A DNA stretch of 64,000 nucleotides from positions 8,443,386 through 8,507,385 of the forward strand of contig NZ_VFPP01000001.1 in NCBI RefSeq assembly GCF_006716745.1, in the 5' to 3' direction. This stretch comes from Saccharothrix saharensis. Its GTDB lineage: Bacteria; Actinomycetota; Actinomycetes; Mycobacteriales; Pseudonocardiaceae. The translations under genes were made by a program, and so were the position numbers. Of the stretch, positions 50,277 through 59,623 are shown one piece after another (positions within the stretch are counted from its first letter, which is position 1; each line of letters starts with the position of its first letter). The notes beneath the pieces are model-generated. The model saw only the letters and a list, made by a program, of their open reading frames with translations. It ran no database searches and had not been told where the DNA came from.

Positions 50277-50765
50277 TCAGTCCCGTGCCTGCATGCACTC
50301 CAGCCAGGACGCGGTCGTGACGACGATCTCCACCGCGGTGGTTTCGGTCACGACTCCGTCCGACACCCAGATCTTGCCGTCGTACACGTCGATCGGAACC
50401 GACGCCGGACCGCTCACCGACATCCCCCCGTTGATCCTGAACGAGCCGTCGTCGGGGTCGGGGTGGTTGGAGCCCGGTGCCAGGTGGCCCTCCGTGGCGG
50501 TCCACCCCGGTGGCAGTCCGTGCACCCCGAACCGGAGGTTCGTGGACCAGGCCCCGGTCACCGCGAAGAGGAAGTAGGACCCGTGGACCCGGTCGGGGCT
50601 GTAGTGGACGCACATCCGCTGCGCGTCGCCGAAGTCCTCCAGGTGCCACGTGTGCGCCCGCGGGTCGACCTGCGCCGAAGCGACGGCGGACGAGCCGACC
50701 AGCGGCAGCAACAGCGCCGCGGTGAAGGTGAGCGCCGACCTGACGGACCGAAGAATCGCTCTCAC
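50277..50765 (-). CDS. Small secreted protein of unknown function
   Basis: 162 residues from the GTG at 50765, which follows GGGAGGATTTCC. Signal peptide ILRSVRSALTFTAALLLPLVGSSAVASAQ, cleaved near residue 32. The mature part is beta-rich (SYFLFAVTGAWSTNLRFGVHG; GSFRINGGMSVSG; VPIDVYDGKIWVSDG) with two cysteines far apart. No family recognised. Divergent from the large protease. Confidence 0.7.
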   Translation of the reverse strand: MRAILRSVRSALTFTAALLLPLVGSSAVASAQVDPRAHTWHLEDFGDAQRMCVHYSPDRVHGSYFLFAVTGAWSTNLRFGVHGLPPGWTATEGHLAPGSNHPDPDDGSFRINGGMSVSGPASVPIDVYDGKIWVSDGVVTETTAVEIVVTTASWLECMQARD

Positions 50766-50956
50766 GGAAATCCTCCCGAACCAGCGTGGAAATGGCCCGG
50801 TCGAAGCTAGCGACCGCATCTCAGGGTCCACTGATATTCCACCCGGCGCGGCCTGCGCTTTTGTTCGGAGAACGTTGTTCAGCTCGGCGGACACGAACCT
50901 GAACAAGGCCGCGGCCCATAACGTCCGGCCCGATCACCGAACGAACGGGAGGAATC

Positions 50957-53900
50957 GTGTCGGGTTCGAGATCGAGAAGGCGCAAGGGCTGGCCGGCCGC
51001 GGTGCTCGCCCTGGGGGTCGTCGCCGCCGCGGTGGCGGTCCCGGCGACACCCGCGGCGGCGGCTCCGGCCGGCGGCGCACAGGGGAGCGGCACGGCCGGC
51101 GCGACGCGGGTCGTCACGCTCGTCAGCGGGGACCGGGTCGTGCTCGACGGCGACCGGGTCACATCGGTCACCGCGGGTGCGGGCCGGGAGAGCATCGGTT
51201 ACCTGACCTTCCAACGCCGGGGCCACGTGCACGTCGTCCCGCGCGACGCCGTGCGCCCGCTGGCGGAGGGCAGGCTCGACCCGCGGCTGTTCGACGTCAC
51301 GGGCCTGGTCGAAGCGGGCTACGACGACGCGCGCCAGGACCGGGTGCCGCTGATCGTCACGCGCAGCGGTGACCGGGTCGCGGCGCTGGGCGCGTTGCGG
51401 GTCGACCGGGAGCTGCCGACCGTGCGCGCGGCGGCCACCACGGCGGCCAAGGCGTCCGGGGCCGACTGGCAGGCGCTGCTGACCGCGCCCGGCGTGGCGA
51501 AGGTCTGGCTGGACGGCGTGCGCCGGCCCGTGCTGGACCGCAGCGTCCCGCAGATCGGCGCACCCGCCGCGTGGGCGGCCGGGTACACCGGCGCGGGCGT
51601 CAAGGTCGGCGTCGTGGACACCGGCGTGGACGGCGGGCACCCCGACCTGGTGGGCCGGGAGGTCGCCGAGCACAACTTCACCACCGACCCCGACGCCACC
51701 GACACCATCGGCCACGGCACGCACGTCGCGTCGACCATCGCGGGCAACGGCACGCCGTACCGCGGTGTCGCGCCGGACGTGCAGCTGCTCGACGCCAAGG
51801 TGTGCGGGCGGGAGGGCTGCCGCGAGTCGGCGATCGTCGACGGCCTGCGCTGGACCGCCGAGCAGGGCGCGGACGTGGTGAACGTCAGCCTGGGCGGCAC
51901 CGACGGGCCGGAGGTCGACCTGCTGGAGGAAGCGGTCAACACCCTGTCCGCGACGCACGGCACGCTGTTCGTCGTCGCCGCCGGCAACAGCGGTGCCCCC
52001 GAGACCGTCGGGTCGCCGGGCAGCGCGGAGGCCGCGCTGACGGTCGGCGCGGTCGACCGGGAGGACCGGATCGCGGGCTTCTCCAGCCGCGGCCCGCGCG
52101 TCGGCGACGCCGGGGTCAAGCCCGACATCACCGCACCGGGCGTCGACATCGTCGCCGCCAAGTCGCGGGGCGTGCCGGGCGCCGGTCCGGCGGACCACCA
52201 CGCCATGTCCGGCACGTCCATGGCGACACCGCACGTCGTGGGCGCCGCCGCGCTGCTCGCGCAGCAGCACCCCGACTGGCCGGGTGACCGCCTCAAGGCC
52301 GCGTTGACGGCGGCGGCCCGGTACAACCCCGACCTGACGGTGTTCGACCAGGGCTCCGGCCGGGTCGACTCCGCCCGGGTCATGACGACCACGCTCACCA
52401 CGTCACCCGTGAACGTCAGCCTGGGCGTGCAGGAGTGGCCGCACGACGACGACGTGCCGCTGGACAAGGCGCTGACCTACCGCAACGCGGGCTCCGCGCC
52501 GGTGACGCTCGACCTGACCACCGAGGCGCGCGGTCCCGACGGCGCACCCGCCCCCGCCGGCCTGTTCACCGTCACCCCGTCGTCGGTCACCGTGCCGGCG
52601 GGCGGTGAGGTGTCCGTGACCGTGGTCGGTGACGGCAGGTCCGGCGCGGTGGACGGCGCGTACTCCGGCGTGGTCCTGGCCGGGAGCGGCGAGGAAGTGC
52701 TGCTGCGCACGCCCGTGTCACTCGGCCGCGAGGTGGAGAGCTACGACGTCCGCTTCACCCAGCTCGACCGGTCGGGCCAACCCGAGGACAACTACTCCAC
52801 CCTGCTCATCGGCCTCAGCAACGACCGGTTCACGGTCATCAGCGACCAGGACGGCGACGTGACCGCCCGCGTGCCCAAGGGCGTCTACACCGCCATGACC
52901 GAGCACGGCTTCGGGGAGGCCGACACGACGCTGCTGCTGCGGCCGGACCTCACCGTCACAGGAGACACCGAGGTGGTCTTCGACGCGCGCACCGCGGCCC
53001 CGGTGAAGATCACACCCCCGGACTCGGCCGCCACGCCGAGGTCGGGCTACATCGCGTTCGGCCGCCACCACGAGGACGCGTCGGTCGTGACGGGCCTCGT
53101 GTACCCGCAGGGGTTCCCGGCGGGCATGGCGCTGGGCTCCAGCGGTCCGGAGCTGCCGGCGGCGCAGTACGGCGTGCTGATCGGCGCGGAGTTCACGGGC
53201 ACGCCGGTCGACGGGACACCGGTGACCTACCGGCTCGCGTGGGAGGAGCGCGGCAAGGCGCCGACCGGGTTCGCGCGCAGCCCGGGCAAGGGCGAGTTGA
53301 CCGAGGTCCGCACCGCGTTCGGCCCGCGTCGGCCCGGTCGGGTCGCAGAGCACTCCGGTGCCGCGACGACCTCCGACGGCATCTACGGGATCGGGGGAGC
53401 GACCGCGGCGCAACCGTCGGGCGTGATCGACCACGTCCTGGCGGCCAACGCGACCTGGCGCTGGCAGGTGCTCCAGGGCACGCCGGAGGAGGCGGAGGCG
53501 GTGTTCATCAGCCCGGACCGCACCTACCGGACCGGCCGGCGGTACGCGGAGGCGTTCGGCTTCCCGGTCATCGGTCCGACCCCGCCGCACTCGGCGGCGC
53601 CCTACCTGTTCCGCGTGGGAGACGTCCTGGTGGCCGACCTGTGGCTGTTCGGCGACGGCGCGGGCAACCGCGGCGACTCGATGACCGGCACCTCCCGGAC
53701 CACGTTGCACCGCAACGGGGAGCTGGTGGGCGAGACGCCGCTGCCCGGCATCGGCGTGTTCCCCATGGAGCCGGGATCGGCGGCCTACCGGCTGGAGGCG
53801 GAGAGCTCGCGGTCCGGCGACGTCTCCGAGTTCGGCACCCGCGTGCACACGGCCTGGACCTTCCGCGCCGACGCCGCACCCGGCGCGGACCGTCGGGCCC

Positions 53901-54211
53901 TGCCGATGACCGTCGTCCGCTTCACCCCGAAGCTGGACGGCACCGGCGCGGCCGGGGCGGGGCGGCTCCTCGCCGTGCCGTTGGTGATCACCCAGCAGGC
54001 CGGCGGCGACAACGGGCGCGTGCGCGCCCTGCGCGTGGAGGCGTCCTTCGACGACGGCGGCACGTGGAAGAAGGTCCCGGTCCTCGGCCACACCGCGATG
54101 GTCCACAACGCCGCGGGGGCGGGCACGTACGCCTCGCTGCGGGTGACGGGCTCGGACAGCAAGGGCAACACCTTCGAACACACCCTGATCCGCGCGTACA
54201 AGCTCCGCTAG
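50957..54211 (+). CDS. Large secreted subtilisin-like (S8) serine protease
   Basis: The 1084-residue protein has a signal peptide (to about residue 36), a propeptide-like region, and a peptidase S8 domain with catalytic D221 (VVDTGVDGGHPDL), H253 (GHGTHVAS), oxyanion N344 (AAGNSG) and S421 (SGTSMATPHV). The last 550 residues are beta-rich without recognised repeats, similar to the long C-termini of actinomycete extracellular subtilases. GTG start behind GGGAGGAATC. All catalytic residues are present, so it should be an active secreted endopeptidase. Confidence 0.95.
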   Translation: MSGSRSRRRKGWPAAVLALGVVAAAVAVPATPAAAAPAGGAQGSGTAGATRVVTLVSGDRVVLDGDRVTSVTAGAGRESIGYLTFQRRGHVHVVPRDAVRPLAEGRLDPRLFDVTGLVEAGYDDARQDRVPLIVTRSGDRVAALGALRVDRELPTVRAAATTAAKASGADWQALLTAPGVAKVWLDGVRRPVLDRSVPQIGAPAAWAAGYTGAGVKVGVVDTGVDGGHPDLVGREVAEHNFTTDPDATDTIGHGTHVASTIAGNGTPYRGVAPDVQLLDAKVCGREGCRESAIVDGLRWTAEQGADVVNVSLGGTDGPEVDLLEEAVNTLSATHGTLFVVAAGNSGAPETVGSPGSAEAALTVGAVDREDRIAGFSSRGPRVGDAGVKPDITAPGVDIVAAKSRGVPGAGPADHHAMSGTSMATPHVVGAAALLAQQHPDWPGDRLKAALTAAARYNPDLTVFDQGSGRVDSARVMTTTLTTSPVNVSLGVQEWPHDDDVPLDKALTYRNAGSAPVTLDLTTEARGPDGAPAPAGLFTVTPSSVTVPAGGEVSVTVVGDGRSGAVDGAYSGVVLAGSGEEVLLRTPVSLGREVESYDVRFTQLDRSGQPEDNYSTLLIGLSNDRFTVISDQDGDVTARVPKGVYTAMTEHGFGEADTTLLLRPDLTVTGDTEVVFDARTAAPVKITPPDSAATPRSGYIAFGRHHEDASVVTGLVYPQGFPAGMALGSSGPELPAAQYGVLIGAEFTGTPVDGTPVTYRLAWEERGKAPTGFARSPGKGELTEVRTAFGPRRPGRVAEHSGAATTSDGIYGIGGATAAQPSGVIDHVLAANATWRWQVLQGTPEEAEAVFISPDRTYRTGRRYAEAFGFPVIGPTPPHSAAPYLFRVGDVLVADLWLFGDGAGNRGDSMTGTSRTTLHRNGELVGETPLPGIGVFPMEPGSAAYRLEAESSRSGDVSEFGTRVHTAWTFRADAAPGADRRALPMTVVRFTPKLDGTGAAGAGRLLAVPLVITQQAGGDNGRVRALRVEASFDDGGTWKKVPVLGHTAMVHNAAGAGTYASLRVTGSDSKGNTFEHTLIRAYKLR

Positions 54212-54234
54212 CGGTTCCGCGCAGTGCGTGACGC

Positions 54235-54267
54235 GGTGGCGGGCCCTTCGTCGAAGGGCCCGCCACC
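54235..54267. terminator. Strong bidirectional terminator-like hairpin
   Basis: GGTGGCGGGCCCTTCG (54235-54250) and CGAAGGGCCCGCCACC (54252-54267) are perfect reverse complements. A realistic fold has a stem of about 14 bp and a small loop. It lies between the stop of the protease (54211) and the stop of the convergent membrane protein (54276). Confidence 0.8.
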
Positions 54268-54275
54268 GGCGCACG

Positions 54276-55247
54276 TCACCGGTCGGGGATCGCGGCGGGC
54301 TGCCTGCGGGCCAGTCGCAAAGGCGCCCAGACCAGCAGGGCGAGCACGGCCACCAGCAGGTACTCGATGGCCGGGATGCGCACCACCTCGTCGACCCGGT
54401 CGAAGCCGCGCCAGGCGTAGACGGCGAGCACCGCCACGCCGACGGTCCCGGCGGTCCACCAGCGCGCGGCCGGGCTCAGCCCCACGCCGTGCAACTGGGT
54501 GATCACGAAGACGGCCAGGAACCCGAACAGGAACATCGGCCAGACACCGTCCGGGCCGGAGTTCATCACGGCGACCAGCGTGCCGTGCAGCGCCACCATC
54601 AGCTCCAGCGTGAGCGTCCACCAGCGGTTCGTGTGGGCGGCGGTGAACATCAGGCTGCTCTGGAACAGCAGCAGGAACATGTAGAAGAACCCGATCAGGT
54701 GCCCGCTGGTCGACTCCATCGGGTGATACCAGAACGTGTAGATCGCGGCCCAGCTGAACAGGTAACCGTGGTAGCGCCGCACGAAGTCCACGACGTCGGC
54801 CGAGATCGGCGCCCGCCGGCCGAAGAACAACCCGCGCCGCTTGTTCTCCATCAGCAGCACGGCCACCAGCAGCAGCACGACCGAGCCCTGCGAGCTGAAG
54901 ATCGACACGTCCTGGGCGATGCCGTCGTAGAACACCTGCGTCTGGACGGCGTGCAGGGCGATGAACGCGCCGTTGGCGGCGAGCGCTACGACGTTCACCC
55001 GGTGCAGGCCGCCGGTGTAGCGGCGGACCCTGGTCTGCGCGTGGTGGATGAGCCCCCAGGACACGACCTGGTGCGCCGCGTACCCGGCCCACGCGGACGC
55101 GCGCGTCCAGAAGGTGGGGTCGGGCAGCTTCCAGTAGTACCAGGAGGCTCCCTGGTCGGGCAGGAGGGCGATCCCGTGCAGCCGCTGCCCGAGCAGCCAC
55201 ACCAGGCCGGTGAGCGCGAAGCTCACGACCACCCCGAGTACCGGCAC
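54276..55247 (-). CDS. Multi-span integral membrane protein of unknown function
   Basis: About 323 residues with eight to nine hydrophobic segments, including VPVLGVVVSFALTGLVWLLGQ, GSVVLLLVAVLLMENKRRG and LIGFFYMFLLLFQSSLMF. His/Trp-rich loops (YTFWYHPMES, AAHTNRWW) are notable. I do not recognise a transporter signature. I chose the GTG at 55247 (GAGG four bases upstream) because the longer frame from ATG 55289 would translate through the palindrome at 55269-55284; the ATG remains possible. Divergent from MarR. Confidence 0.78.
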   Translation of the reverse strand: MPVLGVVVSFALTGLVWLLGQRLHGIALLPDQGASWYYWKLPDPTFWTRASAWAGYAAHQVVSWGLIHHAQTRVRRYTGGLHRVNVVALAANGAFIALHAVQTQVFYDGIAQDVSIFSSQGSVVLLLVAVLLMENKRRGLFFGRRAPISADVVDFVRRYHGYLFSWAAIYTFWYHPMESTSGHLIGFFYMFLLLFQSSLMFTAAHTNRWWTLTLELMVALHGTLVAVMNSGPDGVWPMFLFGFLAVFVITQLHGVGLSPAARWWTAGTVGVAVLAVYAWRGFDRVDEVVRIPAIEYLLVAVLALLVWAPLRLARRQPAAIPDR

Positions 55248-55268
55248 TCGACCTCGACCACGCGCGAC

Positions 55269-55312
55269 GTTCAGCACGCTGAACATCATGGCAAACGCTC
55301 AGCAGGCTGAAC
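55269..55312. promoter_or_regulatory. Pair of MarR-type operators
   Basis: GTTCAGCACGCTGAAC (55269-55284) is a perfect palindrome with 7-bp arms, and GCTCAGCAGGCTGAAC (55297-55312) is a near copy, 28 bp away. Both lie between the divergent membrane-protein and MarR genes. They overlap the earliest possible starts of both genes, which is why later starts were chosen. Confidence 0.7.
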
Positions 55313-55347
55313 AATCGGCCCCCGGACTGCTCTGCGAAGATGGCGGC

Positions 55348-55818
55348 GTGGGCCAAGGGGACGAGCGGGAGGTGTCGCACCGGCCGGACCGGGTGCGCGC
55401 CGACGTCGACTCCTGGCCGACCGGGCGACTGCTGTCGGTCGCGGCACGCGTCGTGGAGAGCAGGTTCGACGAGGTGCTCAACGGCCTGGGCCTGACCCAC
55501 GCGGGCTTGATCGTGCTGCACCACCTCGCCGACGGCCCGCGCGCGCAGCGCGAGCTGGCCACCCTGTGCAAGGTGACCGACCAGACGATGAGCCGCACCA
55601 TCGAACGCCTGGACCGCTCCGGGCACGTTACCCGCACCCCCGACACCCGCGACCGCCGCCGCACGCTGGTCGGCATCACCCCGACCGGCCGCGACGTGCT
55701 GACCGCCGCCCGCCGCGCGGAGCAGGAGTCGGAGTCGCTGCTGGGCGCCGTCGACGACTACCACCACTTCCGCCGCCAACTGATCACCCTGATCGCCGCC
55801 GCCACCACCGACCGCTGA
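55348..55818 (+). CDS. MarR family transcriptional regulator
   Basis: About 156 residues. The winged helix-turn-helix is seen in LGLTHAGLIVLHHLADGP, RELATLCKVTDQTMSRTIERLDRSGHVTRTPDTRDRRRTLVGITPTGRDVL, the standard MarR core with the basic wing. The start is uncertain: GTG at 55348 or 55372; an ATG at 55288 lies between the two operators and is less likely. It probably represses itself and the divergent membrane protein. Confidence 0.88.
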   Translation: MGQGDEREVSHRPDRVRADVDSWPTGRLLSVAARVVESRFDEVLNGLGLTHAGLIVLHHLADGPRAQRELATLCKVTDQTMSRTIERLDRSGHVTRTPDTRDRRRTLVGITPTGRDVLTAARRAEQESESLLGAVDDYHHFRRQLITLIAAATTDR

Positions 55819-55875
55819 CGCCCGGCGTCGGTGCGGCCGGAACGGCGCTCGACCCGTGTCCCGAGGAGCTGCCCG

Positions 55876-56123
55876 ATGGCTGCCGATGCGTTGGACTTCC
55901 TGTACCGCTGGTACGCGGAGCGGTGCGACGGCGAATGGGAGCACGAGTTCGGGACCAGGCTCGAGACCCTGTCGGGGCGAAGCACGAGCCGGAACCCGAC
56001 CGCCGGCACCGGTCCTCCTTCGACGGCAAGGTCCGCCAGGCGTCCTGTGACCTGCGGTCCCTGCCGGGTCTGCCGGCCCGGTTCCGCGACTTCGCGGAGC
56101 GACGACCGGGCGGATCCGACTGA
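55876..56123 (+). pseudogene. Broken Imm53-like immunity gene
   Basis: From the ATG at 55876 the frame reads MAADALDFLYRWYAERCDG, then EWEHEFGTRLETL, which matches the start of immunity protein 53 (W-Y..., C-D-G-x-W-E-H-x-x-G, E-T-L). The next expected block (D-N-P-G-W) is missing and the frame turns into Arg/Ser-rich shadow sequence. In another frame, FDGKVRQASCDLRSLPGLP with RFRDFAERRPGG ends at 56123 and resembles the family's C-terminus. An internal deletion with frameshift explains this. It flanks the second TIR cluster. No partner toxin is visible. Confidence 0.6.
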
Positions 56124-56152
56124 TCCCGAACCACCCGGTCGCCGCGGGGTGC

Positions 56153-59100
56153 TCAGCCGACCTTCGTGTGGATCCGCTGGACCTCCTCGAACCGGGACGC
56201 GTCGGCCAGGGCGTGGCGGTCGTCGGTCGGGTCGTGGTCCAGCAGCAAGGTGGCGGCGTGGTCGGCGCACTCGGTGCGCAAGCGGGTCAGCTCGTCGCGC
56301 AGGGCCTCGCGACGTGCGCCGAACGTCGCGCGCATGGCGGTGCGGACCGAGACCGCGTGCTGGTAGAGCAGCTGGGTGAGCTGGTAGCGGGCGTAGGAGT
56401 TGCCCTTGTCGGCACGCAGCAGCCGGCGCAGATCGTTGGCCAGCGAGTCCGGGTCCACGTCGCCGGGGCGGCGCCGGTGCTTGGCGATCGTCACCTCGAC
56501 CACGAGCTGGCGTCGGGCGTCGCCGGCGTCGAGGTGGGACATCAGGTCGAAGTCCTCCTCGATCTCGGTGGACGTGGGCAAGGCCCCGTTCCACAGCATC
56601 CGGCGGCGGTGGACCGCGACCAGCAGCCGGTGCACCTCCTCCAGGTGTTCTCCCTTGCGGGCGATCCGCAGCAGCCGCGTGCGGGCGTCCTCGAGTTCGT
56701 CGCACTGGATGCAGAGGCGCACGTAGGCCGGCGAGTCGCGCGGGACGCAGGTGGCGTGGGCTTCGGCGAGCAGGGACCGTCCCCGGTCCTGCTCGCCCAC
56801 GGCGTTCAGCAGTTCGCCGAGCATGGCGGCCGGGCCGGGGGCGCCGCGCAGCCGGGTGATCCAGTGCGCCATGGTGGGCAACGCCGCCAACACCGCCTCC
56901 CGGACCTCCCGGTCCGAGGCGCCGTCGTTGAGCAGGTCGATCGCGTGTTCCACCGACGGCAGGTAGACCGGGTGCGGGTCCTCCAGCAGGTCGAGGTGGC
57001 GCTCGGGTGCGCCGTTGCGGCGCCAGGACCGGCAGAGGCGCTGGTAGCGGAGGGGGAAGTCGACCGAGGAGTCGAGCCTGTTCTCCGCGGCGCGGAAGAT
57101 CCGTTCGACGGCGAACCCGGCGGCGAGGCCGGACAGGTCGTTGAGCTGCCTGAGGTACGTGATCGGCGCGCCGAGCCGCAGGACCGCCTTGCGCACGGTG
57201 TCGTCGGACGGGTCCAGCCGCACCTGGTCGAGCAGGCGCAGGCTGGTGAGGACCTCGCCGGAGCTCTCGGTGACGGGCCAGTCGTCCGAGCCGAGCAGCT
57301 CGGCGGCGATGCGCGACTTCCACCGGACGCGTTCGTGGGTCCAGGCGACGTGCGCCTCCTCCTCGTCCTGGTCGGTGGCCCCACGCACGCGGCTGCCGGG
57401 GTCGCACGCGGCTTCGTGGGCGGCCTGGAACGCCGTGCGGCACAGTTCCTCGAACGGTGCGCGCACCCGTTCCGGCAGGGGCGCGCAAGCAGCCTCGACG
57501 AGGCCCAGCCGGGCGTCGAACGCCTCGTCGAGCTGTGCCCGCCGCCCCGACCGGGTGACACCGAGGCGCAGCACCGGGGACCGGTACGACAGCGCGCGGT
57601 TGAGCTCCTCCAAGCGCAGGTGGGCGAGGGCGAGCGCCACCCGCGCCGGGCTGGTCAGCTCGGCGGCGACACCGCGCGGCGGCGGGTCGGGCGTGCCGTC
57701 GTCGGCAGGTCTGCCGCACAACGCCGCGGTGCCGAACGAGCCCGCCAGCACGCGGTGGACCCCGGCCCGCTCGGCCGCGCCCCGCGCGGGTTGGCCCGCC
57801 AGCAGCGACTCCGCGTAGAGGGCTTCGAGGTAGCGGCTCCACGACCGGTTCGCCTCGGCCAGTTCGCCCGCCGCCGTGTGCGCGACCGCGAGGTTGCGCA
57901 GGACCGCGGTCGACATCGGGTTCTCGGTGAGCATCGCCTGCCAGTGCCTGCGAGCCGGTGTGTGAGCGCCCATCCGGTGGAGCGCCTCGGCGAGGCGACC
58001 GTTGAGGTGGGATCGCAGCAGCACGAGCGCGGAGCGGCGGCGCAGCTCCGGCGGATACGCATCGAACGACTTCCAGGCGCGAGCGGCGTTGTCCGCGAGC
58101 GCGCGGTCTACCTCTGCCACGGCGGCGGCCACGCGGGTCCCGGGGTCCGTGGAACCCGGCGTCGTCACGGGCGTAGGGGTCGGCGTGGCCGTGGGTGCTC
58201 CGAGCTCCGCGGCGAGCTCCGCGACACCTGCCGACATCGGCACTGCGGGCGGAACCCCGTGCGACAGCAGCTTCTTGCGCACCGCGCTCAGGTGCCCGTT
58301 CACCCCGATCGGTTGTTGCAGCGCCTTCTCGCACCGCTCGACGCGCCGGTCGAACTCCTCGTCCCGCACGGCCGGCACCGCGGTCTGCTTGAACGCCAGC
58401 AGTTCCCGGCCCCGTTCGACGCGCGTCTGCTCGAGCCGTTTCGCGATGACGGTCAGGAGCGCGTGATCCGCGTGGGCCCGGGCGCGCACCGCAGCGTCCG
58501 CCAGGTCGGCCCGCCGCAGCGCCTTGGCGAGGTCGCCCGCGCTCTTCTTGTGCCGCGCGATCGAGTCGACATCCCGCTCGAATCCCGCCAGCACCTCGCG
58601 TGGGTCGGCACCGGGGACCTTCTCCGCGGTGACGTCGGCCGGTGTTCGCGGCGGCGCGGCGGTGGTGACGGCCCGCAGTGCCGACGTCATCGCGTCGAGG
58701 TGGGGTGCCGGGTCGCCGGCGACGAACCGCCGCGCCGCCGCGTACGCGCTCAGGTTCGACACCTGCAGCGGCCGCCACAGCAGCCGCCGCTGGTGCACCA
58801 GCGCGACGAGCAGATCGGGCAACTCACGTCGTGCGAGGCACTCGGCCAGACGGGCGGGCAACGACTGCTCATCGACCTCGAACAACTCGCACACCAGGTC
58901 GAGCACGCGGCGGGCCGGTCCGTCCGGCAGCGGCGCGGCCAGCCTGCGGACCGTCGCGGTCGGATACCCGTGCACCAGCCACTGCACGGCCGACACGGTG
59001 AACGCCGCGGCGCCGCCGCCCCGCCGTCCGGCGAACTCGGCGATCCGTCGCAGGTCCTGGGCGACCAGGTCTCGGCCGCGCTCGCCCGCAGGCCGGCGCA

Positions 59101-59623
59101 TCATCCGTTCCGCGCTGATGTCGTGGATACCGGACCAGCGGGACTCACCCGGTCGCACCAGCGTCGACGGCGCGTCGCCGTCGAGGTCCTCGCCCTCGCG
59201 CACGGCCGCGGTGATCTCATCGACCCGTTGTCGGTCCTCGCCTTCGTAGGAGGGATCACCGACGCGCCGCTCGTGCAGGCCCTGGTGCACGATCGACAGG
59301 TGTGCCCAGACGCGGTGGTTGGTCGGCGCGGCCTCGGCCGCCGCGGTCAACCAGCTCAGCGCGGCGTCGAGCCGTCCGTGCCGCAGGTGGATCAGGCCGA
59401 CGTGGTAGGGGTGCCGGGGATCGAGCGGGTCGACGCGGTGTGCCGTCGCGAGCAGCGAAAGCGCTTCGTCCGACGACGTCGCGGGGTGCACGGCCAGCCG
59501 GAAGCACGCTTCCGCCAACGCGGCCGGCTCGTCGGCGCCGAGCCGGGCACCCCGCTCGTAGCGGGCGAGCAGCTCGTCCGCGATCGGGCGCAGCACCTCG
59601 GGTCGGTTCTCCGGAGAGGTCAC
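56153..59623 (-). CDS. Very large TPR-like protein of a TIR operon
   Basis: The 1156-residue protein is nearly all-helical. The N-terminal 130 residues show TPR-like pairs (ALSLLATAHRVDPLDPRHPYHVGLIHLRHGRLDAALSWLTAA). More TPR-like helices recur in the middle (NLAVAHTAAGELAEANRSW) and C-terminal parts (YVRLCIQCDELEDARTRLLRIARKG). A Pro/Thr linker near residue 475 separates two halves. No enzymatic motif is seen. Its GTG overlaps the stop of the TIR-propeller gene by four bases. A recognition or scaffold role is likely. Confidence 0.8.
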   Translation of the reverse strand: MTSPENRPEVLRPIADELLARYERGARLGADEPAALAEACFRLAVHPATSSDEALSLLATAHRVDPLDPRHPYHVGLIHLRHGRLDAALSWLTAAAEAAPTNHRVWAHLSIVHQGLHERRVGDPSYEGEDRQRVDEITAAVREGEDLDGDAPSTLVRPGESRWSGIHDISAERMMRRPAGERGRDLVAQDLRRIAEFAGRRGGGAAAFTVSAVQWLVHGYPTATVRRLAAPLPDGPARRVLDLVCELFEVDEQSLPARLAECLARRELPDLLVALVHQRRLLWRPLQVSNLSAYAAARRFVAGDPAPHLDAMTSALRAVTTAAPPRTPADVTAEKVPGADPREVLAGFERDVDSIARHKKSAGDLAKALRRADLADAAVRARAHADHALLTVIAKRLEQTRVERGRELLAFKQTAVPAVRDEEFDRRVERCEKALQQPIGVNGHLSAVRKKLLSHGVPPAVPMSAGVAELAAELGAPTATPTPTPVTTPGSTDPGTRVAAAVAEVDRALADNAARAWKSFDAYPPELRRRSALVLLRSHLNGRLAEALHRMGAHTPARRHWQAMLTENPMSTAVLRNLAVAHTAAGELAEANRSWSRYLEALYAESLLAGQPARGAAERAGVHRVLAGSFGTAALCGRPADDGTPDPPPRGVAAELTSPARVALALAHLRLEELNRALSYRSPVLRLGVTRSGRRAQLDEAFDARLGLVEAACAPLPERVRAPFEELCRTAFQAAHEAACDPGSRVRGATDQDEEEAHVAWTHERVRWKSRIAAELLGSDDWPVTESSGEVLTSLRLLDQVRLDPSDDTVRKAVLRLGAPITYLRQLNDLSGLAAGFAVERIFRAAENRLDSSVDFPLRYQRLCRSWRRNGAPERHLDLLEDPHPVYLPSVEHAIDLLNDGASDREVREAVLAALPTMAHWITRLRGAPGPAAMLGELLNAVGEQDRGRSLLAEAHATCVPRDSPAYVRLCIQCDELEDARTRLLRIARKGEHLEEVHRLLVAVHRRRMLWNGALPTSTEIEEDFDLMSHLDAGDARRQLVVEVTIAKHRRRPGDVDPDSLANDLRRLLRADKGNSYARYQLTQLLYQHAVSVRTAMRATFGARREALRDELTRLRTECADHAATLLLDHDPTDDRHALADASRFEEVQRIHTKVG

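Noticed and set aside
48514..50649. Upstream extension of the NACHT gene to give about 1490 residues
   Set aside because: The extension is antisense to the secreted HDWE protein, which has its own signal peptide and start. The GTG at 48513 has a good ribosome site.
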